A program made the position numbers and the translations under genes. DNA of 64,000 nt from Haematococcus lacustris (Eukaryota; Chlorophyta; Chlorophyceae; Chlamydomonadales; Haematococcaceae). This document shows positions 43,201 through 52,500 of the stretch, piece after piece (positions within the stretch are counted from its first letter, which is position 1; each line of letters opens with the position of its first letter). Location of the stretch: NCBI GenBank assembly GCA_030144725.1, contig JASKMD010000002.1:4529362-4593361 (forward strand), written 5' to 3'. Under the pieces are notes generated by a model that ran no database searches, had not been told where the DNA came from, and saw only the letters and a program-made list of their open reading frames with translations.

Positions 43201-43398
43201 ATCCCACCACCTACCTACCAACAGGATAGGGGGGTGCTGGGGGCTGAGCAGCAGCTTAAGGTATCACAAACTGCCATACTGTCTGAGTGGCATCCTTCAC
43301 TGTTCAATGGGGGGCATGTGCAAGCAGGTGCAACAGTTCAACAGCCATACCATGTAATGCAGCGCCAGGATGAGAAGAAGGGCAGTGTGCGCTTATAA
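37300..43398 (+). CDS. DZIP1/Iguana-like ciliary protein
   Basis: DZIP1 family proteins act at the basal body and transition zone in cilium assembly. Phase-consistent exons: 37300-37421, 37494-37618, 37669-37865, 40648-40755, 41469-41609, 42190-about 42267, then a long final open stretch (from about 42586 or 42660) to TAA at 43396-43398. Residues from exon 3 on match the Dzip-like N-terminal domain: FSFQPVANRAINWKLVRAIN, VDQL, then ETDVHTLMSLFDDLAH, and SLLKLLQLSQLLMQYLQW. An N-terminal coiled coil (EEINSELQLLSKATMNRVHV) precedes it. I did not find the C2H2 finger typical of animal DZIP1; exons between 42268 and 42660 are unsettled, including a candidate at 42515-42584 (VYKGVAIYEESQLLRIALC). 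The C-terminal part is Gln/Ala/Ser-rich. TGTAA at 43802-43806 may be the polyadenylation signal. Confidence 0.65.
38290..39590 (-). pseudogene. Fanzor relic F2: RuvC-II, zinc region and RuvC-III fragments
   Basis: Reading leftward: RuvC-II-like block KQLVFFGNAGIGTRGGWGAK (39450-39390), VDEFRTS (about 39310) in another frame, then the RuvC-III block KWVDRDCNAALNRAGESRWR (39090-39030). A second partial unit at 38640-38290 has GQVWDHLLLGP and a WSQRP..VRGHMRCPW zinc-type segment plus a Lys/Gly linker into which three CCCTAA units are embedded. Several frame changes and stops separate the blocks. RuvC-I is absent. DRDxNAAxN is the diagnostic TnpB/Fanzor RuvC-III motif. Confidence 0.7.
38398..38424 (+). 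repeat. Short interstitial TTAGGG tract
   Basis: Three consecutive GGGTTA units inside the linker of Fanzor relic F2. Similar two-unit tracts occur near 15376, 30766-30793, 37231 and 54355. They suggest a TTAGGG-type telomere repeat in this genome. Confidence 0.6.
39930..40026 (+). pseudogene. Fanzor relic F8: isolated start exon
   Basis: A 55-bp exon at 39972-40026 encodes MPPKRKRKRPVTPAQGLT and ends in a GTGATG donor in the same phase as the start exons of F1 and F4, which are also 55 bp. The upstream untranslated sequence (GATGGTGTTGCTGAA) is shared too. No matching second exon follows. Confidence 0.65.
40545..40610 (-). repeat. Diverged Fanzor 3'-flank copy
   Basis: Similar to the conserved Fanzor 3' flank at 44450-44510: both read CTACNCTNTTGCCTGAC, then AGGG, then CCAGCTTGG or GAGCTGG on the plus strand. 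It marks a further old insertion in the DZIP1-like intron. Confidence 0.4.
40815..40945 (+). repeat. Inverted repeat with 48060-48195
   Basis: The intron sequence after exon 40648-40755 (starting AGCGCTGTTGGAACCCTGGG) recurs as reverse complement at 48060-48195 with small indels. A stretch of the DZIP1-like gene has therefore been copied in inverted orientation 7 kb downstream. Confidence 0.7.
42187..42399 (+). repeat. Inverted repeat with 34108-34320
   Basis: Covers the acceptor, the exon beginning VSAGLNHLGQEFAAVGNTDL and about 130 bp beyond it. The open frame continues through CLRPPLGHVLAARVLLSLRS in both copies, so the true exon end is uncertain; a GTGTGC donor follows FLK at 42267/42268. 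Confidence 0.7.
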
Positions 43399-44164
43399 GA
43401 GGTGAGAAAGGAAGCTATCACGCTCCCTGCTACCAGCACTGAGAACTACTGGTGACATGTATGATACCATGCAAGACATGTGTTCACATCTACATGGCCA
43501 TCTGGTTCGTGGGTTCATTGTCTACATGGGTTCAGCTCACATGGGTCTCACTGGGAAACTTGTCAGGGTCTGAAAACACGCCCTTGAGGTAACATAGCCT
43601 CTGGGTGCTGCTGCTGCTGCACTGCTGCTGCACTGCTGCCGCTGCACTGCTGCTGCTGCCACTGCTACTGGTGCACTGTCCTTGATCTGTGGTGTGGGGC
43701 AGCAACATGCCGTGACATGGAGCATGAGAGGTTATATCACTCAAGCCATCGTTCATTAGGCTGCTTGGCCTCTCTCCTCCTGCTGAGGGCCTAGAAATGC
43801 CTGTAACGCACCCCAAGACTAGGCGCACATGTACAGCCACACGCGAGCTTAAGACGAAGGCCTGCAAGGTTGTAGTCAGGTGATGTTCTAAATCGTCCTG
43901 ACGAAGCCCAATTGTTCCCTCATAGGGTTGTATCAGTGCTTTTACCAGGCCGCCAGCCAGCTAGTCAGCATTGCCAGCCAACATCTTGGTCAGATTCTTA
44001 CCACTTGCACTCCGTGTCTACTATCCGTGACCCTTACACTCTGTGACCCTTACACTCCGTGTCTTCTTCTTAGCCGCGATGTGTATTGAGACGGGTGGTG
44101 GCCTATTCAAGCAAACTTGGGTTCCGCGGGAGATCCATGGAGTAATGTGACCAGTAGTGGCCAC
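43399..44164. other. Intergenic region
   Basis: Downstream flank of the DZIP1-like gene. It holds a CTG/CTGCACTG microsatellite at 43606-43670 and the TGTAA at 43802. Near 44015-44060 the CCGTGACCCTTACACTC unit is repeated two to three times. No gene was supported. Confidence 0.4.
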
Positions 44165-44535
44165 TAGCGGGAATACCAGGCCCTGTACTGACGTAGCAGC
44201 AAGGCACCAGGCAGGTTCTTCCCTTGCTGCACTCCAGCAGCTCCATTCATGTGGACTGACCACACAGCTTCATCCCCCTACACACACTGCTTGTACTTCC
44301 CAGCCCCCTCATCCCTCACTAGGGCCTCCAAACGAGTTGGACCAGTAGTAGCCTCAAGCGGAAATACTAGGGACCACTAGTGGCCCGACTCAAATGGTGT
44401 TAGTGGGCTGTGTGGAGTATACCCAATGCACACGGACATGGTGCATGAGTGCCCACCACCTACACTATTGCCTGACCGCGAGGGCTATGGTGTAGAGCTG
44501 GCATGAAGAACATGCGCTAAGTGTAAGCTGATGAC
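44165..44535 (-). repeat. Conserved Fanzor 3' flank, copy of F3 (partner 61950-62320)
   Basis: Non-coding segment that follows the stop codon of Fanzor relic F3. It matches the segment following F6 over about 370 bp at roughly 90 percent by eye, with blocks such as GGCCACTAGTGGTCCCTAGT and GTCCAACTCGTTTGGAGGCC. Homology ends at GGCCTGGTNTTCC, which may be the element's right end. In TnpB systems the guide RNA is encoded at this position. Confidence 0.65.
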
Positions 44536-45215
44536 AGCTCAACAAAGGGGGGGCACACACTACTGTGGCCCAGCAGGCTGCTGCTGCTGATGGGCCTTTG
44601 GTGGCTTGTCTGGCACCCGCTTGTAGCCCAGGCCAGGATACTCCTTGCCCTTGGCCGGCAGAGCTCCCTGGACCGGCCAGTAGCACAGCTCCAGTGGCCG
44701 CCACCTGCTCTCCCCAATGAGCTGCATGTTCAGCGCTGCATTACAGTCCCTGTTCAGCCACCTACCTGGCTGTGGTGCTGGTCTGGTTTTGGCAGCCCTG
44801 GGCCTTGCCTTCGCCCTCGGTGGGCTGGGTGGGGTCATCTGCCTTGGTGGGCTGGGTGGCTGGGTGGGTTGGGTGGGCCTTGGTGGGCTGGGTGGGTTGG
44901 GTGGGCTCAGTTGCCAGCTCAGCCTTGGTGCGCTTGATGCGCTTGGCTGGCGGGGGAGTGCTGGGCCCAGGCTCTGAGGCTGCTGGCTGTGTGGCCTCCT
45001 GGCTGCTGCATGGGGGCTTGCGGGGGGCCACTACCGGGCACCACATCAGGCCCCGCACAGGCCGGTCAGTGATCACGCTGCTGGCTCCAGGCTGGGCGCA
45101 GCAGGCGATTTTCCACCTGCCCTGCTGGGGGCTTCCACTACAGCAGAGCTGGACACGTGCTCGACACGCAAGCGCAAGGCGGGCGTGCGGGATCCCGGCC
45201 CAGCAAGGTAACATA
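44520..45215 (-). pseudogene. Fanzor relic F3: zinc region to C-terminus
   Basis: Minus strand: KPPAGQVENRLLRPAWSQQ, then VRGLMWCPVV, a long Lys/Pro/Thr linker with tandem THPTQPT-like units, then the RuvC-III block GRWLNRDCNAALNMQLIGES followed by RPLELCYWP and a Gln-rich tail ending near 44562. A frame change around 45075 and a stop upstream of the zinc region make it non-functional as it stands. RuvC-I and RuvC-II are missing. Aspartate of RDxNAALN is intact. Confidence 0.75.
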
Positions 45216-45718
45216 GCTATGGCCTACACACCTTGTGAGGCCTTGCAGAGTGACCAAATCATCAGAACTGCTCACGAAGGGTTCAAGCAAGGCTCTAGCG
45301 TCATGTTTTCCGAGCATGGGTGGAGGGGCGTCGTTACATCGGTTTGACGGAGTGGATTTCACTGCGGCGACTGTCCCTCACTGCGTGCAGGTGCTCCTGG
45401 GCCAGGTCGGTCACGGCGGTCTCTCGCGACGAGGCCCGCATGAGCAAAACTGGCATTAATCTGAATGCCAAGATTTGAGCCGCCATAGCACCGGGGATGT
45501 GCGACACACAAACATTAACAACGTGGCGTTTGATTACCAGGGGTAGGTTCTCTCTTAGTTGGGACCGGCTGACTTCCAGCCTGCACGCCTGGTGGGCTGC
45601 TCATTGTCCATTGGGCTGCTCATTGTGTCTCTGAGCTGACCCGGGTGGTGCAGTCCACAAGCTTTGTGTGGGTCAGGGAGCTACCTAGCAGGAGGAGGCT
45701 AACAGCCTGTGCAAACCA

Positions 45719-47595
45719 TTAGGGCCTATGCATTGTTGCGGGCCCGGCCATCAATGCCCCGCCGGTACTCAGCAGCCCGGTGCAGCCTCTGCTTGACCTT
45801 TGGCAGCCGGTCATTGAGCCGCTTGTAGCCCTGATGGTACTCCTTGCAGAGCCTCCAGGTCTGGGCAGAGCCTCCAGGTCATCCCAGCGGCACAGCTCCA
45901 GGGGGCGCTGCTTGCTCTCCCCAATGCGCTGGAAGTTGAGGCAAGGGTTGGTGTCCCGGTCCAGCCACCTGCCCCATGGGGGGGCCTGGGGTCGTGGCAC
46001 TGGCCCAGGTGGGGGCTGGGCAGCCGGTTGGTCCTGGGCTGGGGGAGGGGGCTGGGCATGGGCAGGGGGGTGGGGGTTGGGCCTGGGCTGGGGGAGGGGC
46101 AGGGGGGGCCTGGGCAGGGGGAGGTGGCTCCTGGACAGGGGCAGGGTGGTGCGGAGCTGGGGGAGGGGGAGGGGGGTTGGGAGGCACCTGATGGCACCAC
46201 TTCAGGCCCCGCACACACTTAGCATGTCGCAGGCTCCAGGCTGGGCGCAACAGCCGGTGGTTGACCTGGCCTGCTGGGGGTACCCAGTCTGCGGGCCTAG
46301 GCTGGTCAGGCGGCAGGTGCAGCTCACAAGGCTGGCGGGCATGCACAGACGAGCTGACACGGGTGGTGCGGAATTCGTCCACGATCACAAGCCTGTCAGG
46401 TCTGGGATCAGTGCTGGGCCTGCTGGGCTGCTCCACCACCTTACGAAACCCCACTCGCACCGCCCCCGCCTTCCCTGGCTGAAGTTGCCAGCTCCCAGGA
46501 ACACGGCCACTCCCCTCTCCTCGTGGTAGTGTTGGCGTGACACCCACTTCATGCCCTCCACCACCTGTAGGTCAGGTCAGGTCAGGTCAGGTCAGGTCAG
46601 GTCAGGTCAGGTCAGGTCAGGTCAGGTCAGGTCAGGTCAGGTCAGGCCAGGTCAGGTCAGGTCAGGTCAGGTCAGGTCATGTCATACCTTCTTGCAGAAG
46701 GCCTCAATGACACGATCCTGGGCATGGTGCAGCCCCAACCGTTGCCTGCGCCAGCGTGGCTTGAGGTACTCCTCCCATAGCAGGTCCCAGGTGGCCTTGA
46801 GGGCCAGGATGTGGGCATGGAGGCTGTCTAGGGTAGTGCCAGCTGGGGTGGCATCTGCCAGTTGCTGCAGCTGTGGCTGGATGGCAGCTGACCAACGGGT
46901 TGTGTTCTGCTTGGCTTTGGTCAGCCCGTTGTCATGCTTCAACTGCCCCTTGGTCAGCTCCCACTCCCACTGCCTGAGCACCTGACCTGTGGCTAGGTCC
47001 CGCATTGCATGCGCTGCCTTGATGGCCTGGGTGACACCGGGGTCCACCCCAACTGCTATGTGGGTGGCTGGGCTGAAGTCACTAGTGGCTGTGAGCTCAC
47101 GCCCTATGGAGGAGCTCACGCCCTATGGAAGTCTCGAGGGGGCTGGGCTGGACTGGGCTGGCCCAGGAAGAACTGGAGCAGCAAGGACAGGCACAGGACT
47201 GCTGTTAGGCAGCATTGCTTGCTGCCCATGGTCATGCGTTTGTTAATCTCAGCCACAATGGCGTCGACTTGAGCTGGGCTGAAATCAGGCAGGGCTGCCT
47301 TCACAAGGCCACGCAGGCCAGCTTTGATGACCTGGCGCCGCTCTGCAATCACTACCTTGGCAGCCTGCCCCTGCCCCTGGACTTGCTGCCCACTGCCACT
47401 GGCACCTGCAGACACGGGAAAGCACAACACACGTACGGCATGACTCTATGCACGGAGGCGCAACGTCGCGTGGTGCACACTGCGTCGAGTCGTCAGTTAG
47501 TTTCGGGGGGCCTAGCCTTTCCTCAAGCTTCGCGGCTTACCGGCTGCGGAGGGTGCTGGGGAGACGGGGCGCTTGCGGTTCTTTTTCGGGGGCAT
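45719..47595 (-). pseudogene. Fanzor relic F4: most complete copy (eukaryotic TnpB/IS605 OrfB homologue)
   Basis: Fanzor proteins are RNA-guided DNA nucleases related to TnpB and Cas12. Minus-strand order: start exon 47595-47541 (MPPKKNRKRPVSPAPSAA, basic), second exon from 47405, RuvC-I THIAVGVDPGVTQAIKAAHA (Asp near 47044), helical block NTTRWSAAIQPQLQQLADAT, intron 46687-46565, RuvC-II-type FLGAGNFSQG then GFRKVVEQ, VDEFRTTRVSSSVHARQPCE, zinc segment CVRGLKWC, and RuvC-III RWLDRDTNPCLNFQRIGES. Frame shifts occur near 46490 and between the zinc segment and RuvC-III. The region between the second exon and RuvC-I is too short for a normal N-terminal half and contains stops. So it is a dead, internally shortened copy. 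No transposase is linked. Confidence 0.78.
46565..46687 (-). repeat. Fanzor F4 intron made of (TGACC)n
   Basis: A 123-bp intron bounded by AAG/GTATGA and CTACAG/GTG, which joins FCKK to VVEGMKWVSRQ in phase. Everything between is about 22 TGACC pentamers on the sense strand. Relic F6 has an intron at the same protein position with ordinary sequence. Confidence 0.85.
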
Positions 47596-47773
47596 CACAG
47601 GGATTCAGCAACACCATCGGAGCGGAGTGGCCGTGCTGCGGGGTGCATCAAGTCGCCGTCCAACCCGAGGGCCGGCTACCGAAGTGGGGCGGATGTGATG
47701 TACATTACAGATTTACAAAGCCACCAAACAGTCAAAACTGCTGACACTGGTTCTTCAAGCTTCACTTCGGTCA
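47127..47773 (-). repeat. 647-bp inverted repeat arm (partner 36241-36888)
   Basis: Near-identical (about 97 percent by eye) reverse complement of 36241-36888, covering the untranslated leader and first two exons of the Fanzor copies. The arms are about 10.2 kb apart. The right boundary (TTCACTTCGGTCA) coincides in both arms. Confidence 0.85.
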
Positions 47774-49149
47774 GGCCTGACCATTTAGTTCTGACCAAGG
47801 CAAGGACAACACCGTAAGTGAGCTTCGAGTGGCTGGAAGACCGCCCGCTGGAAGCATAAGAGTAAGAGCCTGTTGGAAGGTAATGTGCCTTCTTCGACGT
47901 GTCCAATCAGGGCCTTACAAACCATCCTTCTCGCAAACAATCCGTCAGTTCAGTAGTTTTAGACAACAACCTGCTCTTTGTATACCTTCATCTACAACCA
48001 ACGCACATGGGTCAGGAAGCATGGACACAAAGGACATGAACGCATTACGCTCCGACGTCGCCACCGCCGCCATCACCACCACCATCGCATCACTGGCCAA
48101 GCACCCAGGTTAATGTCGTATCAGTGAACATCAACAACTTGGACATGCTCAACCTCCACCTCATACCTGCCAGCCCAGGGTTCCAACAGCGCTTGCCGTC
48201 ACGGCACGAGCATCGCGTATGTAGACTGAGCTTGATGCTCAGGCCACCTGCCAATCTGTGTGTGAGCTGGTGCTGGGGTACGCTACCTAACCTGCAACTA
48301 CCTAAATCCGTCACATGTCTTGCAAACTTACGCCTAGCCTATGCATTACCACCACCACTCCACCACCGCCACCACCACTGCCACTCCACCGCCACCACCA
48401 CCGCCAAATACAAGCAACAGGGCTCTATGCTCAGCTTCGACTGCTGTGCTGCCCATGCAACATCACTCCGATAGTCCAGCAAGCCGTCCACACTCAGGTC
48501 AAGACTCGAGAATAGCCCGTGCTGGAAGTTGTGACCTTCAGTTATTGAGATGCTGGCCATTGAGGTGCAGGCCTGCTCGCAAGCTATGCATCAATCAGTT
48601 CTATAGAGGCAAGCACCCGCATGTAGGCTTTTGGGGGGAGGGGGAGGTAGGTAGGTCAGAGCCTGACAAGCAAGGCTGGCAAGCAAGCAGCTAACAGGAG
48701 GCAGCAAGCAGGCATTGGGTCAGGTTGCCACCGATGCAGCAGTGGATCCCCACCTCACATATGGGAGGTGGTCACACTGGACCACACATTTCATGCAAGC
48801 CAACAGAGCACTGCTTTGGCAAGCCCTCAGCCTGGTCCTATGGAACAAGCAAGCCTTGCACTGCCTAGACTGCCTTAACGGCTACAAGATGAGTGCATGG
48901 CAGCTGGTCACAGCCCCTCTCGCCCTCATTGCCATAATCCAAACCTCAGTCAACCCGGAGCCAGCCACATGCCCTGTGTTGGCAGCGCAGCTGCTCCATC
49001 AACCCCATGCTGTTTCCACGGCTGGTGCACGGCCAAGGTTGCAAGCAGACGAGAAGCACCAGGGTCGGCACAGCGCTGGGACGCAGCACTGTGCTGCAGC
49101 AGCGTGCTGAGTGCGGGAGAGGGTGGCTGGCTGGCTATCCGCTGCTCAC

Positions 49150-49180
<31 letters not shown>

Positions 49181-49585
49181 TGGGGTCCACTGGCTGTGCT
49201 GCAGCAGCCTGCAGGCGCGCAAGGTGGTGCCCTGCAGCGTACAGGTTGGGCGGCTGTCCAGTTCCCACTAGAAGCAGCGGGTGCCGGGGGTTAATTGGCT
49301 GTGCTGCAGCAGCCTGTGAGAGTATCCCAAAGCTAGCTCAGGAAGGGTTTGGTGGGGCTGCTGCCTCAAGTCAAGCCTGTTGCACCTCAGTCTCAGTGCC
49401 TGATTGAGCCACATATCATCTACCCTGAGGGGTAGGGTTGGGTCGCTGTTGGCAGGAACCTCTCTGCTGGCGTGCAGCACCAAGCTGTGGGAGAGGGGTA
49501 GGGCTAGGGGCAGGGGCAGGGGCTGGCGGCTGGGCTGAGGAGGTTGAGCCTGTCCTGGCCTGAGGCCTCAGGAAAGAGTGCAGGG
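47774..49585. other. Region without a supported gene
   Basis: Contains the inverted DZIP1-like intron copy (48060-48195), an ACC/CCACCACCG microsatellite (48340-48405), a CAG run (49153-49182) and several copies of CTGTGCTGCAGCAGCCTG near 49195 and 49300. Open frames are short and low in complexity. The left part may be further rearranged DZIP1/Fanzor debris; the right part is the 3' flank of the glycan synthase gene. Confidence 0.4.
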
Positions 49586-52500
49586 CTACAGGAAGGAGTC
49601 GCCAAAGGAGAGCGCCAGGAAGATGACGGCCATGAGGGAGCAGTACGCACCCATCAGCCAGCTAGGTCCGCTCAGCCCCACACCACCGAATGCCAGGCCT
49701 GTGGGGGCAAGGTGCAAGGGCAGGGGAGAGTGCGGGTGACAAAGCTGGCATCAGCGGCAGCAGGGGTAGGGGCAGGGGCAGGGATGGGGTGGGGCACTAG
49801 GGGCGCGGAGGTGCAGGGTCTGTGGCTAAGTAAGCAATCAGGGTTTACAGGATGGGCAGGGGCACTGGACAGGGGCTGTGGAGGGCACTGAGTTGATGTG
49901 AGACCAGGAGGAGAGGGGAGGAGAGGGGAGGGGAGGGGAGGGGCCAAGAGGAGTAAAGGCACCCTGGGGACCCGGGCTGTGGAGTGGGATAGGGCAAGCA
50001 GGGTTGGAGTCAGGGCAGAACGGGGCGGGCTGGGGCATGGTGGGTAGAGGCCCCACCTGGGTCGGGATTACAATGAGGGTGAGCAGGGGCAGGACGAGGT
50101 GGAATGGGGCAGGGTGGGGTGGGGCAGGGTGGGGCAGGGTGGGGTGGGGTGGGGTGGGGTCACACCTGCCAGCGCCCCGTAGTACACAAACAGGCAGCCC
50201 TCCAGGGTGTATGGGCGGTGCACGTTTGCCAGGCGCTCCTTGAACCCCTGCCAGCAGCTGACAGGCCCGGCATCAGCCACTGCCCCTTTCTTCGCCGTCA
50301 CCTGGGCAGCAGGAGAGTGACCGCAGCGGCAGGAGTGGACAGTCAGCGAGGCGGTTACTGCCGACCCACTCGCCCCTCTCCCCTCTTCCCAGCGCCCTTG
50401 CCACCCTGCCCTCCCCCATCCCCTCCCTACAGCCTCTTGTCTTTCAGGCCTGGCCGCAGCTGCTGCAGCCTGGGCTGTGAGCTGCCCTCACCTTCCAGCT
50501 CTTGCTCTTCTTGGACCCGATGAGGCCGCCCAGCATGGCCCAGGCCTTGAAGTAGCCAGTGGCCACGGAGAACAGGAGGAAGGCGATGGACCACGGCGTG
50601 ATGTACCTGCGGGGAGGGGTCAGGAGGTTCAGGAGGGGTCAGGAGGGGAGGCCTCACAGCATGGCAGGACATGGTGCGGCTCAGTAGCACCAGATGAGTT
50701 GGGAGAGCTGTGGGCTGACCTGCCCAGCCATCACACCAGTCTTTGCACCTGAGGACTGCACCTGCAGGCCTGTCCCAGCCGCTACCCCAGCCGCTGCCGC
50801 TGCCCCCGCCGCTACCCCAGCCGCTGCCCCAGCCGCTGCCCCAGCCGCTACCCCAGCCGCTACCCCAGCCCCTGCCTAGTATAACAGAAGGGGGCAAAAT
50901 GGCGTCGTTTCGACACTCACAAGTACACAGCCAGGGCGAAGTTGACTGTGACGCACAGGAAGATCTGAGGCCACTGCCACTCCCAGGGGTCCAGCCACAG
51001 GGCCACAGGGGGCACTGACAGCACCGCCAGGGTGATTAGCGCGAACAGCACGTAGCTGCAAGGGGCACAGGGGCAGGCAGCAGCAGGGTGGGGCAGGGTA
51101 CCGGGCGGCACCACCAGGGTTCAGCAAAGTCAAACATGAGACATGAGGCAGCTGAGAAAGGCCGTCAGCGCACGCGCCAGGCTGGATTGCGAGGAGGCCA
51201 GTGGTGAGGAGGAGCTGAGGTCTCGTGCCCAGCACCTGCGCCTGCCATGCCTCCTCACCTGTTCCGGTCATGTTCCCGCCCTAGCCCTGTCCATGTATAG
51301 TGGCTTTCACAGCTCTAAAACCCCTTGTGCCCTGCCTCTGGCAAATCCAGCCATCTGCCCGGCTGACATCTTCCACTCACCGAGCAAAGAACCAGTAGCA
51401 GTTCAAGCGCAGGCGCAGGGGAACGTGCTTTGCATTCCAAATGTGCCAGAAAGCCTTGCTCAGGATTTGCATGGGCCCACACAGCCACCTGCACGGAAAC
51501 AGTGGGGGGAGGAAGGAGAGAGAGAACATGTTGAGAGTGAGCAAGTGTGGCTATGAATTAGCAAGGCAGCTGGCTTAGCTGTCTTGGTGCACCTCACAGC
51601 TCGGTCTACCTCAAGTTTAGGCCCTGCTTCGTGTTACCCTCCTTAAGCTCTGCATCTCCCTGGTGCATGTGGCACTTTAATCATATGTGGTCCTAGTGAC
51701 ACCAAAGTCATTTTTTGACTTCAATACAGGTTTGCTCCCTGTGCTGTGTGTGAGGCACAGCATCAGACCAAGCCCTGATTATTAAGTGGATAATGACCCC
51801 GGCATACATGATGGGCTGGGCTCTTGGCTGGCTGGTCTCCCCTTCTTGGCCGACTGCCAGGCTGGTGGTTCTCCCCCTCGTCCCCCTTGGCTGACTGCCT
51901 GGCTGGTCTGCCTGTGTACCGCCGGTGTTGCCCGCAGTTGTACTGCTTGTACCTCAGCCCACCTGTACTGCTGCGTCTTGTAGGTGGACAGGTCATCAGG
52001 CACTTCGTTGGGGCAGCCCACATGGGGCAAGTAAATGCCCTTCCAGCCCGCCAGGTAAGCTCTCAGGCTGAGGTCCATGTCCTCCACCACCGTGTCACTT
52101 TGCCAGCCACCCGCATCATTGATGGTCTGCGGATCAGGATCACACCCTGCCACTGACCCCCTCTTTTAACAGCATTCTTTAAGAGGCTGGTGATCGTGGG
52201 TGGACATATGGTCAAAAACACATGGCTCATGCATGGTGGTCGCAGAGCCCACATGGGCTGGGGCACAACTGTCCAATGACTGTGCATCTCATGACCATCT
52301 TCAGAACCACGAGAAAGGGCAGTGTGCCGCTTGCACTGCCTGAGCTCAACCCGCATGCACAGCCATGCAGAGACACAAGCGTGATCCCCAAGGCAATCAG
52401 CCACACTGCCATGGGCGGAGAGGGTGAGGGTGTGTTGGACAGGGCTGTTGGCACCCGCACCTCAATCCTCCACACGCCAGCTGTGCCATTGAAGTTGAAG

